Assembly (NCBI GenBank): GCA_036505615.1
Contig: DASXTB010000353.1
Span: 1 to 29,454 of the forward strand
DNA length: 29,454 nucleotides
Source: DASXTB01 sp036505615
GTDB lineage: Bacteria > Acidobacteriota > UBA6911 > JACQSX01
Reading direction: 5' to 3'
Shown: positions 1 through 8,498 of the stretch, in pieces
How positions within the stretch are numbered: position 1 is the stretch's first letter
How the letters are laid out: every line of letters begins with the position of its first letter
Program-made: the position numbers and the translations under genes
The notes under the pieces: generated by a model
Databases searched by the model: none
What the model was told of the DNA's origin: nothing
Seen by the model: only the letters and a program-made list of their open reading frames with translations

Positions 1-1
1 G

Positions 2-247
2 GAAATGTCCCAAGGCTTGGTGCGCGGATGCAGGAAATTCCGTCAGGCCGTCATCCGAGAATTGAAAAATCCGTTGCGTGCACCCGCCTTCTTTACTCCA
101 GCCATCAAGCTTAGAAGAGAAGGCGCTCTGTGGGGACTAAAAGCCCTGCTTCACGTTTTCTGCAAGCCGGCCGTCGACGGCTGGCGCCAAGCGATGAAAT
201 ACTGGAAGGCACCGACAGATCCAAAGCTCGTAGCCGCAAGTCCCTGA
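2..247 (+). CDS. Possible C-terminal fragment of an unknown protein, cut by the window edge
   Basis: A frame open from the window edge ends with a TGA at 245-247 and would encode about 80 residues after an ATG at position 5. The product is basic and contains Trp and Cys residues, but I recognise no family. There is no Shine-Dalgarno sequence visible before the ATG, so if it is real it is more likely the tail of a gene that starts upstream. It may equally be chance reading of intergenic DNA. The next gene on this side is far away and on the opposite strand. Confidence 0.2.
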   Translation, partial: EMSQGLVRGCRKFRQAVIRELKNPLRAPAFFTPAIKLRREGALWGLKALLHVFCKPAVDGWRQAMKYWKAPTDPKLVAASP

Positions 248-845
248 ACTGAAGATGAAGGTAACCATTACCCGGCATCGCAGGGATGTAATCCCACGAC
301 GACGTTTCAGCGCTTTCGTGTCGGCTACCAAGTATCTTGCCGGGGCAGTGACCCTAAAAACGTTCCCTCAACAGCGTTAACGCCCCTATCTCCCTTCATT
401 GCACCGGATCATGGAGGTCAAGCTGCAACTAAAAGCCTCAAAAATCGGGCATCTCCCCCGGTCATCTCACCCCCGGAAAAACACTACTCATCCGCAGCTA
501 AAGTGCTGTTAACACGGAATTCATTTCCTTCGTCCGTGACAGGCATCTACTAGCAATCCCTCCGTGACAGGCATCTAGCTGTACCACTGCCAAAAATAAC
601 AGCACGAGGAGCAAGCACAATAGCAAAAGCCCCCACCTGCGCTGTAATGGCGACACCACGCCTCCGCTGGCCTTGTAAAGTAAGAAACAATCAATTTGAT
701 TACAGGGGCGGGCCTGCGTGGCCGCCCGGGCCCGCGGCCCTTATTGGAGACCTGGTAACCACCCAGGGTCGCCCGCACAGATGAAATCAATTTCGATGTT
801 GAAAGAAAGATTTGGGCAACACGTCCTAACCACCCGCCTGGGATT
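248..845. other. Gene-free stretch with a short direct repeat and GC-rich palindromic DNA
   Basis: No frame here has protein-like composition, and the short open frames overlap each other on both strands. It contains a 17-bp direct repeat (533-549 and 561-577). It also has a GC-rich, partly self-complementary block around 719-738 with GGCCGC and GCGGCC ends. Nothing else recognisable was seen. It lies downstream of the last gene of the minus-strand cluster, so transcription termination could occur here, but no clear stem plus T-run was found. Confidence 0.5.
533..577. repeat. Two 17-bp direct copies, start to start 28 bp
   Basis: The sequence TCCGTGACAGGCATCTA occurs at 533-549 and again at 561-577. 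The reverse complement contains TGCCTGTCACGGA. This resembles the short 'GCCTGTCAC' motifs that often border REP-associated transposase elements, but that link rests on memory of the motif and not on anything else seen here. Confidence 0.6.
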
Positions 846-925
846 GGAATCCCGCAATCCACAATCCCGCAATCCACAATCCACGATCCGAAATCCACGA
901 TCCGAAATCCGGAATCCGCAATTCC
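846..925. repeat. Heptamer array (AATCCGC/AATCCAC/GATCCGA family), single arm
   Basis: About eleven degenerate 7-bp units of the AATCCGC type run up to the base before the stop codon (926-928) of the minus-strand gene. Read in the direction of that transcript, the array is G-rich (GCGGATT type) and begins immediately after the stop. Unlike most arrays in this window, no inverted partner array was found downstream. Confidence 0.85.
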
Positions 926-2065
926 TCAGGGTTCCTGCTTGATTGAAATGAAATCGCGCACTGCCAGATCGCGATAGCTGTAATAGGGAGAGATGTCCTG
1001 TTGCTGCAGAAAAGAGCGAATGTACTGCATCAGTGAAGTCATCCAGTATGGCTGAACCTGCTCGGGATGCGGCATGCCGTATCCAAAGTAACTTCGAATG
1101 AAAATGCTTCGATCATCGACCGGGAGCGCGCGCACGTTGTCCACGTAGCCTTCAAAAACGCCATTTCGAATCAAATAAAACTCGACATTGGAAACATAAA
1201 AAGCGCGCACTAGCTTGCGATTGTCCTTCAGGTAACGAGCAATGTTCCGCATCGCCACCTTACCTGCCAGATCACCCACCACCGGCACGAGGCGATCTTC
1301 TTCCTGAAATCTTTTCAACCACAGGAAGTCGTCCTCGGTGGCCATATAGTTGCCCAACTGATGATTCACATCCCTTTCCAGGATCAGCATCCGAAATGTG
1401 GGATAACGCCACTGGAATTCCCGGCCGTAGCTCCGGTATCGGATATCCAGATCTTCTTCATAAAAATTCTTGTAAATGTACTTGAGCAGCTCCCAGTCCT
1501 GATGGGATAGAGAGAGACGATATTTTCTAGCGATATGAGATTGCACCCATTCCAGGTTTTTGCGATAAACCTCGGGATCGCCCGGAACTTTGTCGATAGC
1601 CTCCACCAGTTGCTCCGCACTCAAGCTCTTGCCCAGGTCGGATGGCAATTTCACCGGCTTTGCGAACAACAGCGACAGGTATTCGAGGCGGCTTCGCGCC
1701 CGCTCCATGAGCGCCTTGAATAGCAAATGTTGCAGCAAGTTTTGCCGCCGGATGTCGATGATGATTGCTTGCTCGGGCCGAATCTGGGTCAAATAGCTGA
1801 AGTTCTGATCCGGGCCGACGCCAATGTAGACTCCGCCTCGGATACCGAGCTCCCGCATCCTGGGCACAATGGTAAGGTAAGAGCTTTCGTTGGAAACAAA
1901 GTTGTCGCTGTCGAAAAAACCGCCCGGCTCGCTGAGCGACTGCACCAGCTCGGCCCAGCTTCGTTTTCCTCCAGCAGCGGCGTCGTGAGAAGGAACCGCC
2001 AGCGCGAAAAACAGGATTGCGGTGAAGACGAATATGTATCTACGAGCGGTTGATTTACTCATCAT
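926..2065 (-). CDS. Conserved secreted protein, possibly LIC_10091-like with a methyltransferase-like glycine motif
   Basis: A 379-residue protein with an N-terminal signal peptide: basic residues at 4-9, a hydrophobic core at about 11-24 and a likely cleavage near AAA at 29-31. The mature part contains a strand-turn-strand region at about 77-107 with GVGPDQNFS followed by IIIDIRR. That pattern resembles the cofactor loop and acidic strand end of SAM-dependent methyltransferase folds. Later motifs include VVGDLAG and FYVSNVEFYL. The overall pattern recalls uncharacterised proteins annotated as LIC_10091 family, from memory only. It is the last gene of the minus-strand cluster, separated from the DUF4175-like gene by 385 bp of repeats, so it may have its own transcript. 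Two adjacent ATG codons compete as start; neither has a strong ribosome binding site. Function unknown. Confidence 0.85.
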   Translation of the reverse strand: MMSKSTARRYIFVFTAILFFALAVPSHDAAAGGKRSWAELVQSLSEPGGFFDSDNFVSNESSYLTIVPRMRELGIRGGVYIGVGPDQNFSYLTQIRPEQAIIIDIRRQNLLQHLLFKALMERARSRLEYLSLLFAKPVKLPSDLGKSLSAEQLVEAIDKVPGDPEVYRKNLEWVQSHIARKYRLSLSHQDWELLKYIYKNFYEEDLDIRYRSYGREFQWRYPTFRMLILERDVNHQLGNYMATEDDFLWLKRFQEEDRLVPVVGDLAGKVAMRNIARYLKDNRKLVRAFYVSNVEFYLIRNGVFEGYVDNVRALPVDDRSIFIRSYFGYGMPHPEQVQPYWMTSLMQYIRSFLQQQDISPYYSYRDLAVRDFISIKQEP

Positions 2066-2450
2066 CTTTTTTAAGTCTCGGGTCTCCGTTCTCGGGTGCG
2101 CGGCACTCTACCGCAGAAATCTAAGCAAGCAATTTCTATTCCAATCATCGGTACTCGACGTCGGTCCTACGGACCTTGGCCGCGAAGCGGCGCTACTGGA
2201 GAGACGCCCCGTGCGGCGTCTCCTGCACGACGAAAGATTGCGGCGGAGACGGCCCTCAGGTCGTCTCTCCAAGGTGTCCAAACCCGAGCGGCCCTTCGGG
2301 CCTGGGTCAGCGACCTGGGCCATGTGTTTGCATACGAGGCACCAGGAGCTTTCAGCTTTTCAGGGGCGGCTTTGCTAACACTCCCAAGCCGGGACCCGAG
2401 ATGGGAAAGCCGAGGCCCGAAACCCGAGACCCGGAACCCAAAGCTTATTC
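2066..2450. repeat. Intergenic repeat region: heptamer arrays flanking a string of REP-like hairpins
   Basis: On the low-coordinate side are three 7-bp units (GTCTCGG, GTCTCCG, TTCTCGG) at 2075-2095. On the high side are eight units in perfect 7-bp register (CCGAGAC, CCGAAAC, CCGGAAC and variants) at 2389-2444, ending seven bases from the DUF4175-like stop codon. The two arrays are reverse complements (GTCTCGG against CCGAGAC). Between them lie consecutive short palindromes: GGTCC/GGACC at 2162-2174, GCCGC/GCGGC near 2180, GAGACGCC/GGCGTCTC at 2201-2222, GAGACG/CGTCTC at 2246-2267, GGCCC/GGGCC at 2290-2302 and GGTC/GACC near 2305. No gene was seen. Confidence 0.8.
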
Positions 2451-5400
2451 TCATTTTCCCGTGTTGGCCTTCGACCGGGCCAGCGACTTGTAATATTCTT
2501 CCACCGCTTTGCGATACTCCAGAGGCACATCTTCCTGATTAAAAAGTTGCAGGTTGGCTTTTCTCTCTTGGAGCCTCAGGCCCATCTTCAACTCAAGAGC
2601 ACGAAAGCCCTGGATGATACTCGACTGCAGCCGCGCTACTTCTTGCGGGTCTTGCAGCGAGCGCTGTTTGTCGAGCTGCCGCATTCGTTCCAGCAGGTCA
2701 GCCGCTTGTCGAGCCAGCTCCCGATCGCTGCCACTGAGAGAGCGCTGAATATCCTGCGCGTCTTTTAACCGATCGCTCCAGAACTGGCGCAACTCGGACT
2801 CGCTCATAGGATTGACGGGCGCATCCGGGCGAATCCCTCTGTTATTGCCACCTGAAAACGGGCCGGCTGAGTCGGTGATCCCCCCTTCGCCGCGCGAAGA
2901 AGAAGCGCTCGAACCGCGGTTTTGCGAACCTTCCTGTGAAGAATTGCCGGCCTGCTGTCTCCCAGCCGACTCACTACCGCGGCCGGAATTCCCCTGCTGG
3001 TTATTCCCCGCCTGCTGCCGTCCGGAAGATGAATCTCTTTGGCCATTTTGCGAGTTCCCCTGCTGTGAGTTATTTCCCGGTTGTCCAGAAGATGAATTCT
3101 GCCCATTCTGCGGCTGGCCCTTGCCGCGCTGGCCCGCCGATGTCTGCTCCGCTCCAGGCTGCTGCCCGCGCCGCATTTGCTCCAGTTGATCCAGCAGCCG
3201 GCCCGTATCCTGCATCGCCCGTTGCAGGCGGGAAGCGTCATCGTTCGCGCCTCCATTCGCTGCCGAGCGCGAAGCCTGCATGCTCTGCTGCGCTTCGGCG
3301 ATGCGGTTTTGCAGGTCGCGAAATTCCTGCGTCAATGCCTGCTCGCGCTGCCGCGCCTGTTCGAGCAAACCGCGATAGAGCAGTGACCCACCCTGCTGCA
3401 CCTTGTCTTCCATCCGGCGGTCACGAATTTCATTGGCCGCCGATTTTAAGTCCTGAGACGCTTTTCGCTGCCCGGCTGCATTGCGGCGCGCCGTCTCGTC
3501 AAGCTCCTGCTCCAGGTTTCGCAGCTGGCGACGCAAGCTCTCTTTGTCATCCAGCGCGCGCATCACCTCGCGGGCGCTGGAGCCGCCGCGCTGCTGCATG
3601 GAGGACACACGCGCTTCGATCTCCTCCTGATGCCGCACCAGATTCTCCGCCGTCTGATTGAGCTGAGAGAATTCGCGCTCTCCCTGCTGTTGCTGCATTT
3701 GAGACAATTGAGACTGCGCCTGTCGCAACTGGTCCAGGGCCCGGCCGCCGGATGATGGATTCCCCTGGCCCTGCATGCCGCTCTGCATGTTTCGCGAAGC
3801 TTCGTTCAGCTGTCGCGCGATCTCGCCCATTTGCGGATTCTGGCGCTGGCGCGACAATCGCTCCAACTGGCGGGCCAGCTCTTCGGTTTCCTGCTGAAGA
3901 CGGCGCTGTTCTGCGGCGCTGGAACCCTGCTGCAGGTTTTGTTGCTGGCGGCGCGCCAGTTCTTTTAGTTTCTGCAGCGCTTCATCCGTTTTTGGGTCGC
4001 GCTGCTGTCCCGGCTGGCTCTGCTGAAGCGTTTCGTATTGATTCTTCATCTGGTCGCGTTCCAGCTCAAACAGATCCGCCAATTCTTCGGCCCTGCTGTC
4101 GCCTCCCCCTCCTTGCGACCCCATCCCCCAGGAGACCTGAACTTCCTTCATCAGCGCCTCGGCGCGCAACAGCTTCTGCAGCGCCTGTTGCTCATAGGTG
4201 AGCGCGGCGGCCGCCTGCTCTCGAGAGAGGTCTTGATGCGCCGGCTCCATCAGGCGCGCCGCCTGCTGCAGGTTCTCGATCATCTGCCGGCCCGTCGTGT
4301 CGGTGAATGAGCCCTGGCGCCGCATCAAGCGTTCCAAAATGGATTCAGCCTGCTGCTGCAGCCGGTGCTGTACCAGAGCCAGAGTCTTAAGGTTTTCGGT
4401 CTTCTCGTCGTGGCTCTTCTTTTTGTCGTCCTGCAAAACCTTCCAAGTGCCGGCGATGATTTCCTTTTGGCGACGCGACAGCATTCTGTCGTCCTGCTGT
4501 CCTGCACCACTCTGGCCGTCCCCTGACTGATTCTGGTAGTACTCGCGCTCAAAGGGTTTTACTTCCAGAAAGTAAATATCCGTCTTTGAAGTCGATACAG
4601 CGTCGCGAGCAACCCCGTAATAGGAGATGAAATCGCCCGGCTGCACGTTCATTTCTTCGAGCGAAAACGTGTAATCTTTTTTCACCTGGCGCGCGACCCC
4701 GGAGCCAAACAGCGTGATCGATTTCTCCTTCGCGCCGTTGACCGAGTAATTCAACTGTACGTTCCGCAGCCCGAAGTCATCTTCGGCTTCCAACTCAGTG
4801 GGCACCTCTTCCAACCTCGAGACCTTTTGATCTCTTCCGGGCCGGGTGAATCGAACCAGCGGCGGGCGGTCATCCACGGCCACGATTTCATAGGCCTTGC
4901 TGCTGCGGACATCGCCCTCCGGGGAACTGATCCGCACCCAGTACTGGTCGTCTTCGTCGACGGTCAGTTCACCGCTGTAACGTTTCCCGTCCTGGCCACT
5001 CAGTTCAATGGCCTGCCGCTTTCCTTCCAGATAGAGTTGCGGGCGTTGGGGCTTTTCGTTGAACTGCACGTCGATGCGGACGCGGGTGCCGCGGATTGCC
5101 TGGATGTCGCCTCCATCGTCGACCTTGCGCGTCTTCAATCCCGTGTAAGCAGGATAGAAGTACTGAAGCGAGATCTTTTCGACTCGCGGCCAGTCGGCAA
5201 CGTCGATGCGGTACTGAGGAGAGCGGATCCTTTGCGATTCAACGTAATATTGAAGGGGCTCGCGGATGTCCATCAGCAGGTGGCTGAAGCTTATGCCCTC
5301 TCTGGCTTTCTCGCGAGTGCTGGCGGCGCGCTCCATGGAGATGCTCTCCCAATGAGGTTGATTCCTGAATTTGTAGAACAAGACGATTTGATCCGGCTCG

Positions 5401-6035
5401 AACCCGCTGGGCTTGGCCTCTATTTCCTGATCCATGCCCGGCGCTATGCGAGCGTTTCCCGGAACTACGGATATTTCGTAAAGAGGTTTTGCAGCGGACG
5501 AAAATGCCAGAAGTTTCCCCAGACCGTAACGGAAAAAAGAAGGGCCAAGCAAAAAAATCGCGCAGGTCAGGCCAATGGCTGCCAAAGCGCCGATCACCCA
5601 CGGCCGCTGCGCTTCAAAATCGGACTCCATCCTTACCGAGCTGGTCGACCGTATAACATCTTTTTCCAGCAGAGGCCAGAAGGGATTGCCGGGGTGGTGT
5701 GATCGCTCCACTGCGGTGATCAGGCGCTGCTCCAGGTGAGGGTTCTTCTCCTCGACGTAGCGCGCCACCCGCAGTGATTCGATCCTGCGCCTCCAGAAGA
5801 ACCAGGCGATGAGCGCCGCGGCCAAAGCGGCGCATACGAGCAACAGCCGCAGTGGAGAAACCAGGGCGGCGCGAAAATCCATCCAATAGAGGAACCAGAT
5901 TTCCAGGAGCAAGAGGAGGCTTAACAGCCCAACCGAGAGGAGCGCTACTTTTTCGGCTCGGCGCTTCTGCAGCGCGAGACGGATACCCTCCACAAAGGTG
6001 TCTATCGACTTCTCTTTACCAACCTCTGTCCTCAT
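2451..6035 (-). CDS. Very large DUF4175-like membrane protein with a coiled-coil, Gln-rich C-terminal half
   Basis: About 1194 residues. Counting from the upstream ATG at 6047, three hydrophobic segments lie near residues 34-55, 62-85 and 150-176. A beta-rich, Ig-like periplasmic region follows to roughly residue 500. The remainder is mostly Gln/Glu/Arg-rich helix with strong coiled-coil character. A low-complexity Gln/Asn/Ser/Gly segment lies at about 940-1090, before a final helical region. I place the start at 6035 because GGAGGG sits 4-6 bases before that ATG; the ATG at 6047 overlaps this site. This layout matches DUF4175-type proteins that occur beside MoxR and VWA genes. The gene follows the BatA-like gene with a very short gap, so the two are probably co-transcribed. 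Its role is not established; a scaffold in the envelope is an inference. Confidence 0.85.
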   Translation of the reverse strand: MRTEVGKEKSIDTFVEGIRLALQKRRAEKVALLSVGLLSLLLLLEIWFLYWMDFRAALVSPLRLLLVCAALAAALIAWFFWRRRIESLRVARYVEEKNPHLEQRLITAVERSHHPGNPFWPLLEKDVIRSTSSVRMESDFEAQRPWVIGALAAIGLTCAIFLLGPSFFRYGLGKLLAFSSAAKPLYEISVVPGNARIAPGMDQEIEAKPSGFEPDQIVLFYKFRNQPHWESISMERAASTREKAREGISFSHLLMDIREPLQYYVESQRIRSPQYRIDVADWPRVEKISLQYFYPAYTGLKTRKVDDGGDIQAIRGTRVRIDVQFNEKPQRPQLYLEGKRQAIELSGQDGKRYSGELTVDEDDQYWVRISSPEGDVRSSKAYEIVAVDDRPPLVRFTRPGRDQKVSRLEEVPTELEAEDDFGLRNVQLNYSVNGAKEKSITLFGSGVARQVKKDYTFSLEEMNVQPGDFISYYGVARDAVSTSKTDIYFLEVKPFEREYYQNQSGDGQSGAGQQDDRMLSRRQKEIIAGTWKVLQDDKKKSHDEKTENLKTLALVQHRLQQQAESILERLMRRQGSFTDTTGRQMIENLQQAARLMEPAHQDLSREQAAAALTYEQQALQKLLRAEALMKEVQVSWGMGSQGGGGDSRAEELADLFELERDQMKNQYETLQQSQPGQQRDPKTDEALQKLKELARRQQQNLQQGSSAAEQRRLQQETEELARQLERLSRQRQNPQMGEIARQLNEASRNMQSGMQGQGNPSSGGRALDQLRQAQSQLSQMQQQQGEREFSQLNQTAENLVRHQEEIEARVSSMQQRGGSSAREVMRALDDKESLRRQLRNLEQELDETARRNAAGQRKASQDLKSAANEIRDRRMEDKVQQGGSLLYRGLLEQARQREQALTQEFRDLQNRIAEAQQSMQASRSAANGGANDDASRLQRAMQDTGRLLDQLEQMRRGQQPGAEQTSAGQRGKGQPQNGQNSSSGQPGNNSQQGNSQNGQRDSSSGRQQAGNNQQGNSGRGSESAGRQQAGNSSQEGSQNRGSSASSSRGEGGITDSAGPFSGGNNRGIRPDAPVNPMSESELRQFWSDRLKDAQDIQRSLSGSDRELARQAADLLERMRQLDKQRSLQDPQEVARLQSSIIQGFRALELKMGLRLQERKANLQLFNQEDVPLEYRKAVEEYYKSLARSKANTGK

Positions 6036-6061
6036 CTTGCCCTCCATTCAGCCCCGCTACA

Positions 6062-8083
6062 TTATCTCGCGATTGGCGAATTCTTTCCGTAAAACAAATC
6101 AGCCAGCATCCACTCACCGAGCATGACCAGAACAACGAAAAGCAGCAAGAACCTCCACCAACTCTGCCTGTGCTCCAGTGAAGCGGCGGACACCTCGGCC
6201 GCTGCTGCCTGCGCACTTTGAGCGCGCGCTTGAATTTGCTGCACTGGCTCACTTTCCAGATTCGATTCGGCCGCCGGGATGTTGACTCCGATATAATCGG
6301 TAAGACGGCTGTATCGAACCTCGTAGAATCCAGGTTGCTGCGCCTCTACGAATTGCCTGTCCTCCGGCACCGCCAGCCGCTGGCCCTTAGGATCTATTAC
6401 TGCCACTCCTGAGCTTCCCCAGAGCGTCAAGTCGATTCTATCCCCTACGCGCAGCGACGCAGATTCCCGGCGCGCGCCGGAAAGGTAGCCAACTATGTTC
6501 TGCACAAAGGGGAGGAAGGCCGGACGGAGCGCAAAATCATTCCAGTCATTGGAGGCCGAACTAGCGAACCAGAGCACATCTCCGCGGCCGAACTTTCCTT
6601 CAACCAAGGCCGGACTGTCCGATTTCAGGCGCGCCAGCACCTTCCCGTCAGCCTTCGCCTGAGCTTCGGTATAGCCGTAGAAGTGAACGCCGCTGAAGTA
6701 GCGCTTCTGCTGGTCGGCAAATACCTGGAAGGCAGGATGCTGCCACTGGATATCGGCCAGCGACAGAGGCTCGTCTCGCTCTCGGCGCAGGATCCTGCTT
6801 CCATGAGGAGTCACGGGCAAAAGAGTGGATTTCAAACCTTCGCCGCTGCGGGCCCCTGAAAAAATCAACAGCGATCCTCCGTTCGAGACCCAGTCGGAGA
6901 CATAACTCGGAATGCTCGCCGGATCGTGAAGAATCAAGACGCGCGCTTTTTTGAGCAAAGCCGCACTCAAGTCGGTTTTGAGATCCCATGGCACTCCCGG
7001 CGAGTTCATCGCCTCACGCAGGAATAAAAGGGCCGGTCCTTCAGCAGAGAGAACCACCGGTATCTTCTCCCGCCTGTGCACGGTAAAGAAGAACTGGTTA
7101 TCCTCTGGAAGAGCATCTGGGACGCCGGCGCTCGCCGCAAATCGCATCAGCGGCTTGTCCGGTAAATCGGGGGCTCGAAAGTGAATCGATCGTGAACTCT
7201 TTGCACGAATTGTGACACGCTGGCTCTGTATCAGGTGGTCGTCGAGGCGCAATTCGACAGGAATGTCTTGAATGTCCGAACCGCCGGCGTTTTGAATCCT
7301 CACTACAAAGTCTTCCGGCCGGGCGGGCTCGACTGCGCTGGCGGGACTGCCGGTCACCTGGCGTTCTGCCGTGCCCTGGTAAATCTCAGCGGGCGCCTGC
7401 ACATCTTCAATGAACAGGTTGTCAACCACTGAAGGAACGGAGAGGGCGCGCAGCCCTATCCCTTCAGGAATGTTCCAGGAGGAGAAATGCAAGCCGTTCT
7501 TTTGAAAATCCGATACCAGGACAATTTCCCGGTTCCCCATGCGAGATTGTTTCAACACATCGCCTGCCATCTGAATTCCCTGGTCCAGGCGCGTGGCTCG
7601 ATAGGAGGGTTGAACCTGCTTCAACTTTGCTAGAAGCGCTTCGGCCGGCTCTCCAGGCTCGCTGAGAATATCGACTCGGTCCGACACAACCGCCAGAGTA
7701 ATTTCACTTCCCCTGGGCGCCGATCGAATTTCCCGTTCAGCCATCGTGCGCGCCGTGCTCCAGCGGTTGCCGGCCCGCATGCTGAAGGAGTTATCCAGGA
7801 GCACCACCCGGGCCAGCGAGCTGGAGCTCCAGGTCCCGGAAAAGCGCTTCCAATAGGGGCGGGAAAAAGCCAGCACCAGGACCACGACCAGCAATAGCCG
7901 CAGCAGAAACAAAGGCCACTGCCGCAGTTGCTGCCGGCGGACCAGCTTGATCTCCTTTGGTGGAACGTACATCAGCGAGCTGAAGGGGATGCGCAGGGCA
8001 TGTTCTTTGCGGATCAAGTGAAACCAGAGTGGTATGGCTATGGCAAGCAGCCCTGTGAGAAATAGTGGAGTCAGGAATTGCAT
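6062..8083 (-). CDS. BatA-like membrane protein with VWA domain
   Basis: 673 residues. The N-terminus is the BatA-type membrane region, with two hydrophobic helices at about 7-23 and 56-73 and a central PFSSL motif. A von Willebrand factor A domain follows, with the MIDAS start DNSFS at 97-101. A long beta-rich stretch containing an amidotransferase-like segment leads to a C-terminal membrane helix at about 642-664. VWA domains bind metal through DxSxS and mediate protein contacts. In MoxR clusters these proteins are proposed partners of the AAA+ ATPase. The stop codon is 14 bases before the upstream candidate start of the next gene, indicating co-transcription. The start is preceded by AGGGTGA, a weak ribosome binding site. 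The family assignment is firm; the exact function is not. Confidence 0.93.
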   Translation of the reverse strand: MQFLTPLFLTGLLAIAIPLWFHLIRKEHALRIPFSSLMYVPPKEIKLVRRQQLRQWPLFLLRLLLVVVLVLAFSRPYWKRFSGTWSSSSLARVVLLDNSFSMRAGNRWSTARTMAEREIRSAPRGSEITLAVVSDRVDILSEPGEPAEALLAKLKQVQPSYRATRLDQGIQMAGDVLKQSRMGNREIVLVSDFQKNGLHFSSWNIPEGIGLRALSVPSVVDNLFIEDVQAPAEIYQGTAERQVTGSPASAVEPARPEDFVVRIQNAGGSDIQDIPVELRLDDHLIQSQRVTIRAKSSRSIHFRAPDLPDKPLMRFAASAGVPDALPEDNQFFFTVHRREKIPVVLSAEGPALLFLREAMNSPGVPWDLKTDLSAALLKKARVLILHDPASIPSYVSDWVSNGGSLLIFSGARSGEGLKSTLLPVTPHGSRILRRERDEPLSLADIQWQHPAFQVFADQQKRYFSGVHFYGYTEAQAKADGKVLARLKSDSPALVEGKFGRGDVLWFASSASNDWNDFALRPAFLPFVQNIVGYLSGARRESASLRVGDRIDLTLWGSSGVAVIDPKGQRLAVPEDRQFVEAQQPGFYEVRYSRLTDYIGVNIPAAESNLESEPVQQIQARAQSAQAAAAEVSAASLEHRQSWWRFLLLFVVLVMLGEWMLADLFYGKNSPIAR

Positions 8084-8108
8084 GCGGTCACCCTAGTCTC
8101 CCCAGTCG

Positions 8109-8236
8109 GCAGGAAGCAGGAGGCAGGAAGCAGGAAGCAGGAGGCAGACGGCAGGAAGCAGAAGGCAGACGGCAGGAAGCAGGAGGCAGGAGCAGGTTGG
8201 CTTTGAAAAGCGTCATTTGTCATTGGACACTCGTCG
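8109..8236. repeat. Heptamer array, left arm of dyad B (GCAGGAA/GCAGGAG), plus inner inverted segment
   Basis: Twelve 7-bp units in perfect register at 8109-8192 (GCAGGAA, GCAGGAG, GCAGACG, GCAGAAG). A non-repetitive tail at about 8189-8236 carries AGGTTGGC and CGTCATTTGTCATTGG. Both parts have reverse-complement partners at 8389-8486. The array starts 25 bp upstream of the BatA-like start codon. Confidence 0.92.
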
Positions 8237-8388
8237 TTTTTCATTTGCACTTGAATCGATCCTTCCAACGCTAGGTCCACCTGTTTTACCGTAATTAGCA
8301 CTTACAACGATATACATTCGCGTCAACAAGAAATGAATACTTAACGGCCGATGATCATAACTGATCGCCGATGCTCGATCACCGATGA
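8237..8388. other. Loop between the arms of dyad B
   Basis: 152 bases without a gene, AT-richer than the surroundings. They contain further GATCACCGATGAC-type short repeats near 8345-8388. A promoter for the BatA-like gene could lie here, but I cannot identify convincing -10 and -35 elements. Confidence 0.4.
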
Positions 8389-8486
8389 CCAATGACGAAT
8401 GACGTTTTTCACTGCCAACCTACCTCCTGCTTCCTGCCTCCTGCCTCCTGCCTCCTATCTCCTGCCGTCTGCCTTCTGCTTTCTGC
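8389..8486. repeat. Heptamer array, right arm of dyad B (CTCCTGC/CTTCTGC)
   Basis: CCAATGACGAATGACG at 8389-8404, then a CCAACCTACCTCCTGC segment, then nine 7-bp units in register at 8424-8486. This is the reverse complement of the left arm, including the non-repetitive inner part. The array ends 12 bases from the DUF58 stop codon. Confidence 0.92.
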
Positions 8487-8498
8487 CTCCCGGAATTC

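Noticed and set aside
719..738. GC-rich palindromic block as a transcription terminator
   Set aside because: No T-run follows on either strand and the symmetry is imperfect.
2812..5702. Long plus-strand open frames opposite the DUF4175-like gene
   Set aside because: They are the antisense of a clear coding region, rich in Pro/Ala/Arg from reverse complemented Gln/Glu codons, with no family motifs.
8065..8301. Small open frames in and beside the heptamer arrays as genes
   Set aside because: Their peptides are simple cycles such as RRQEAGG or LPSASCF and reflect the repeat only.
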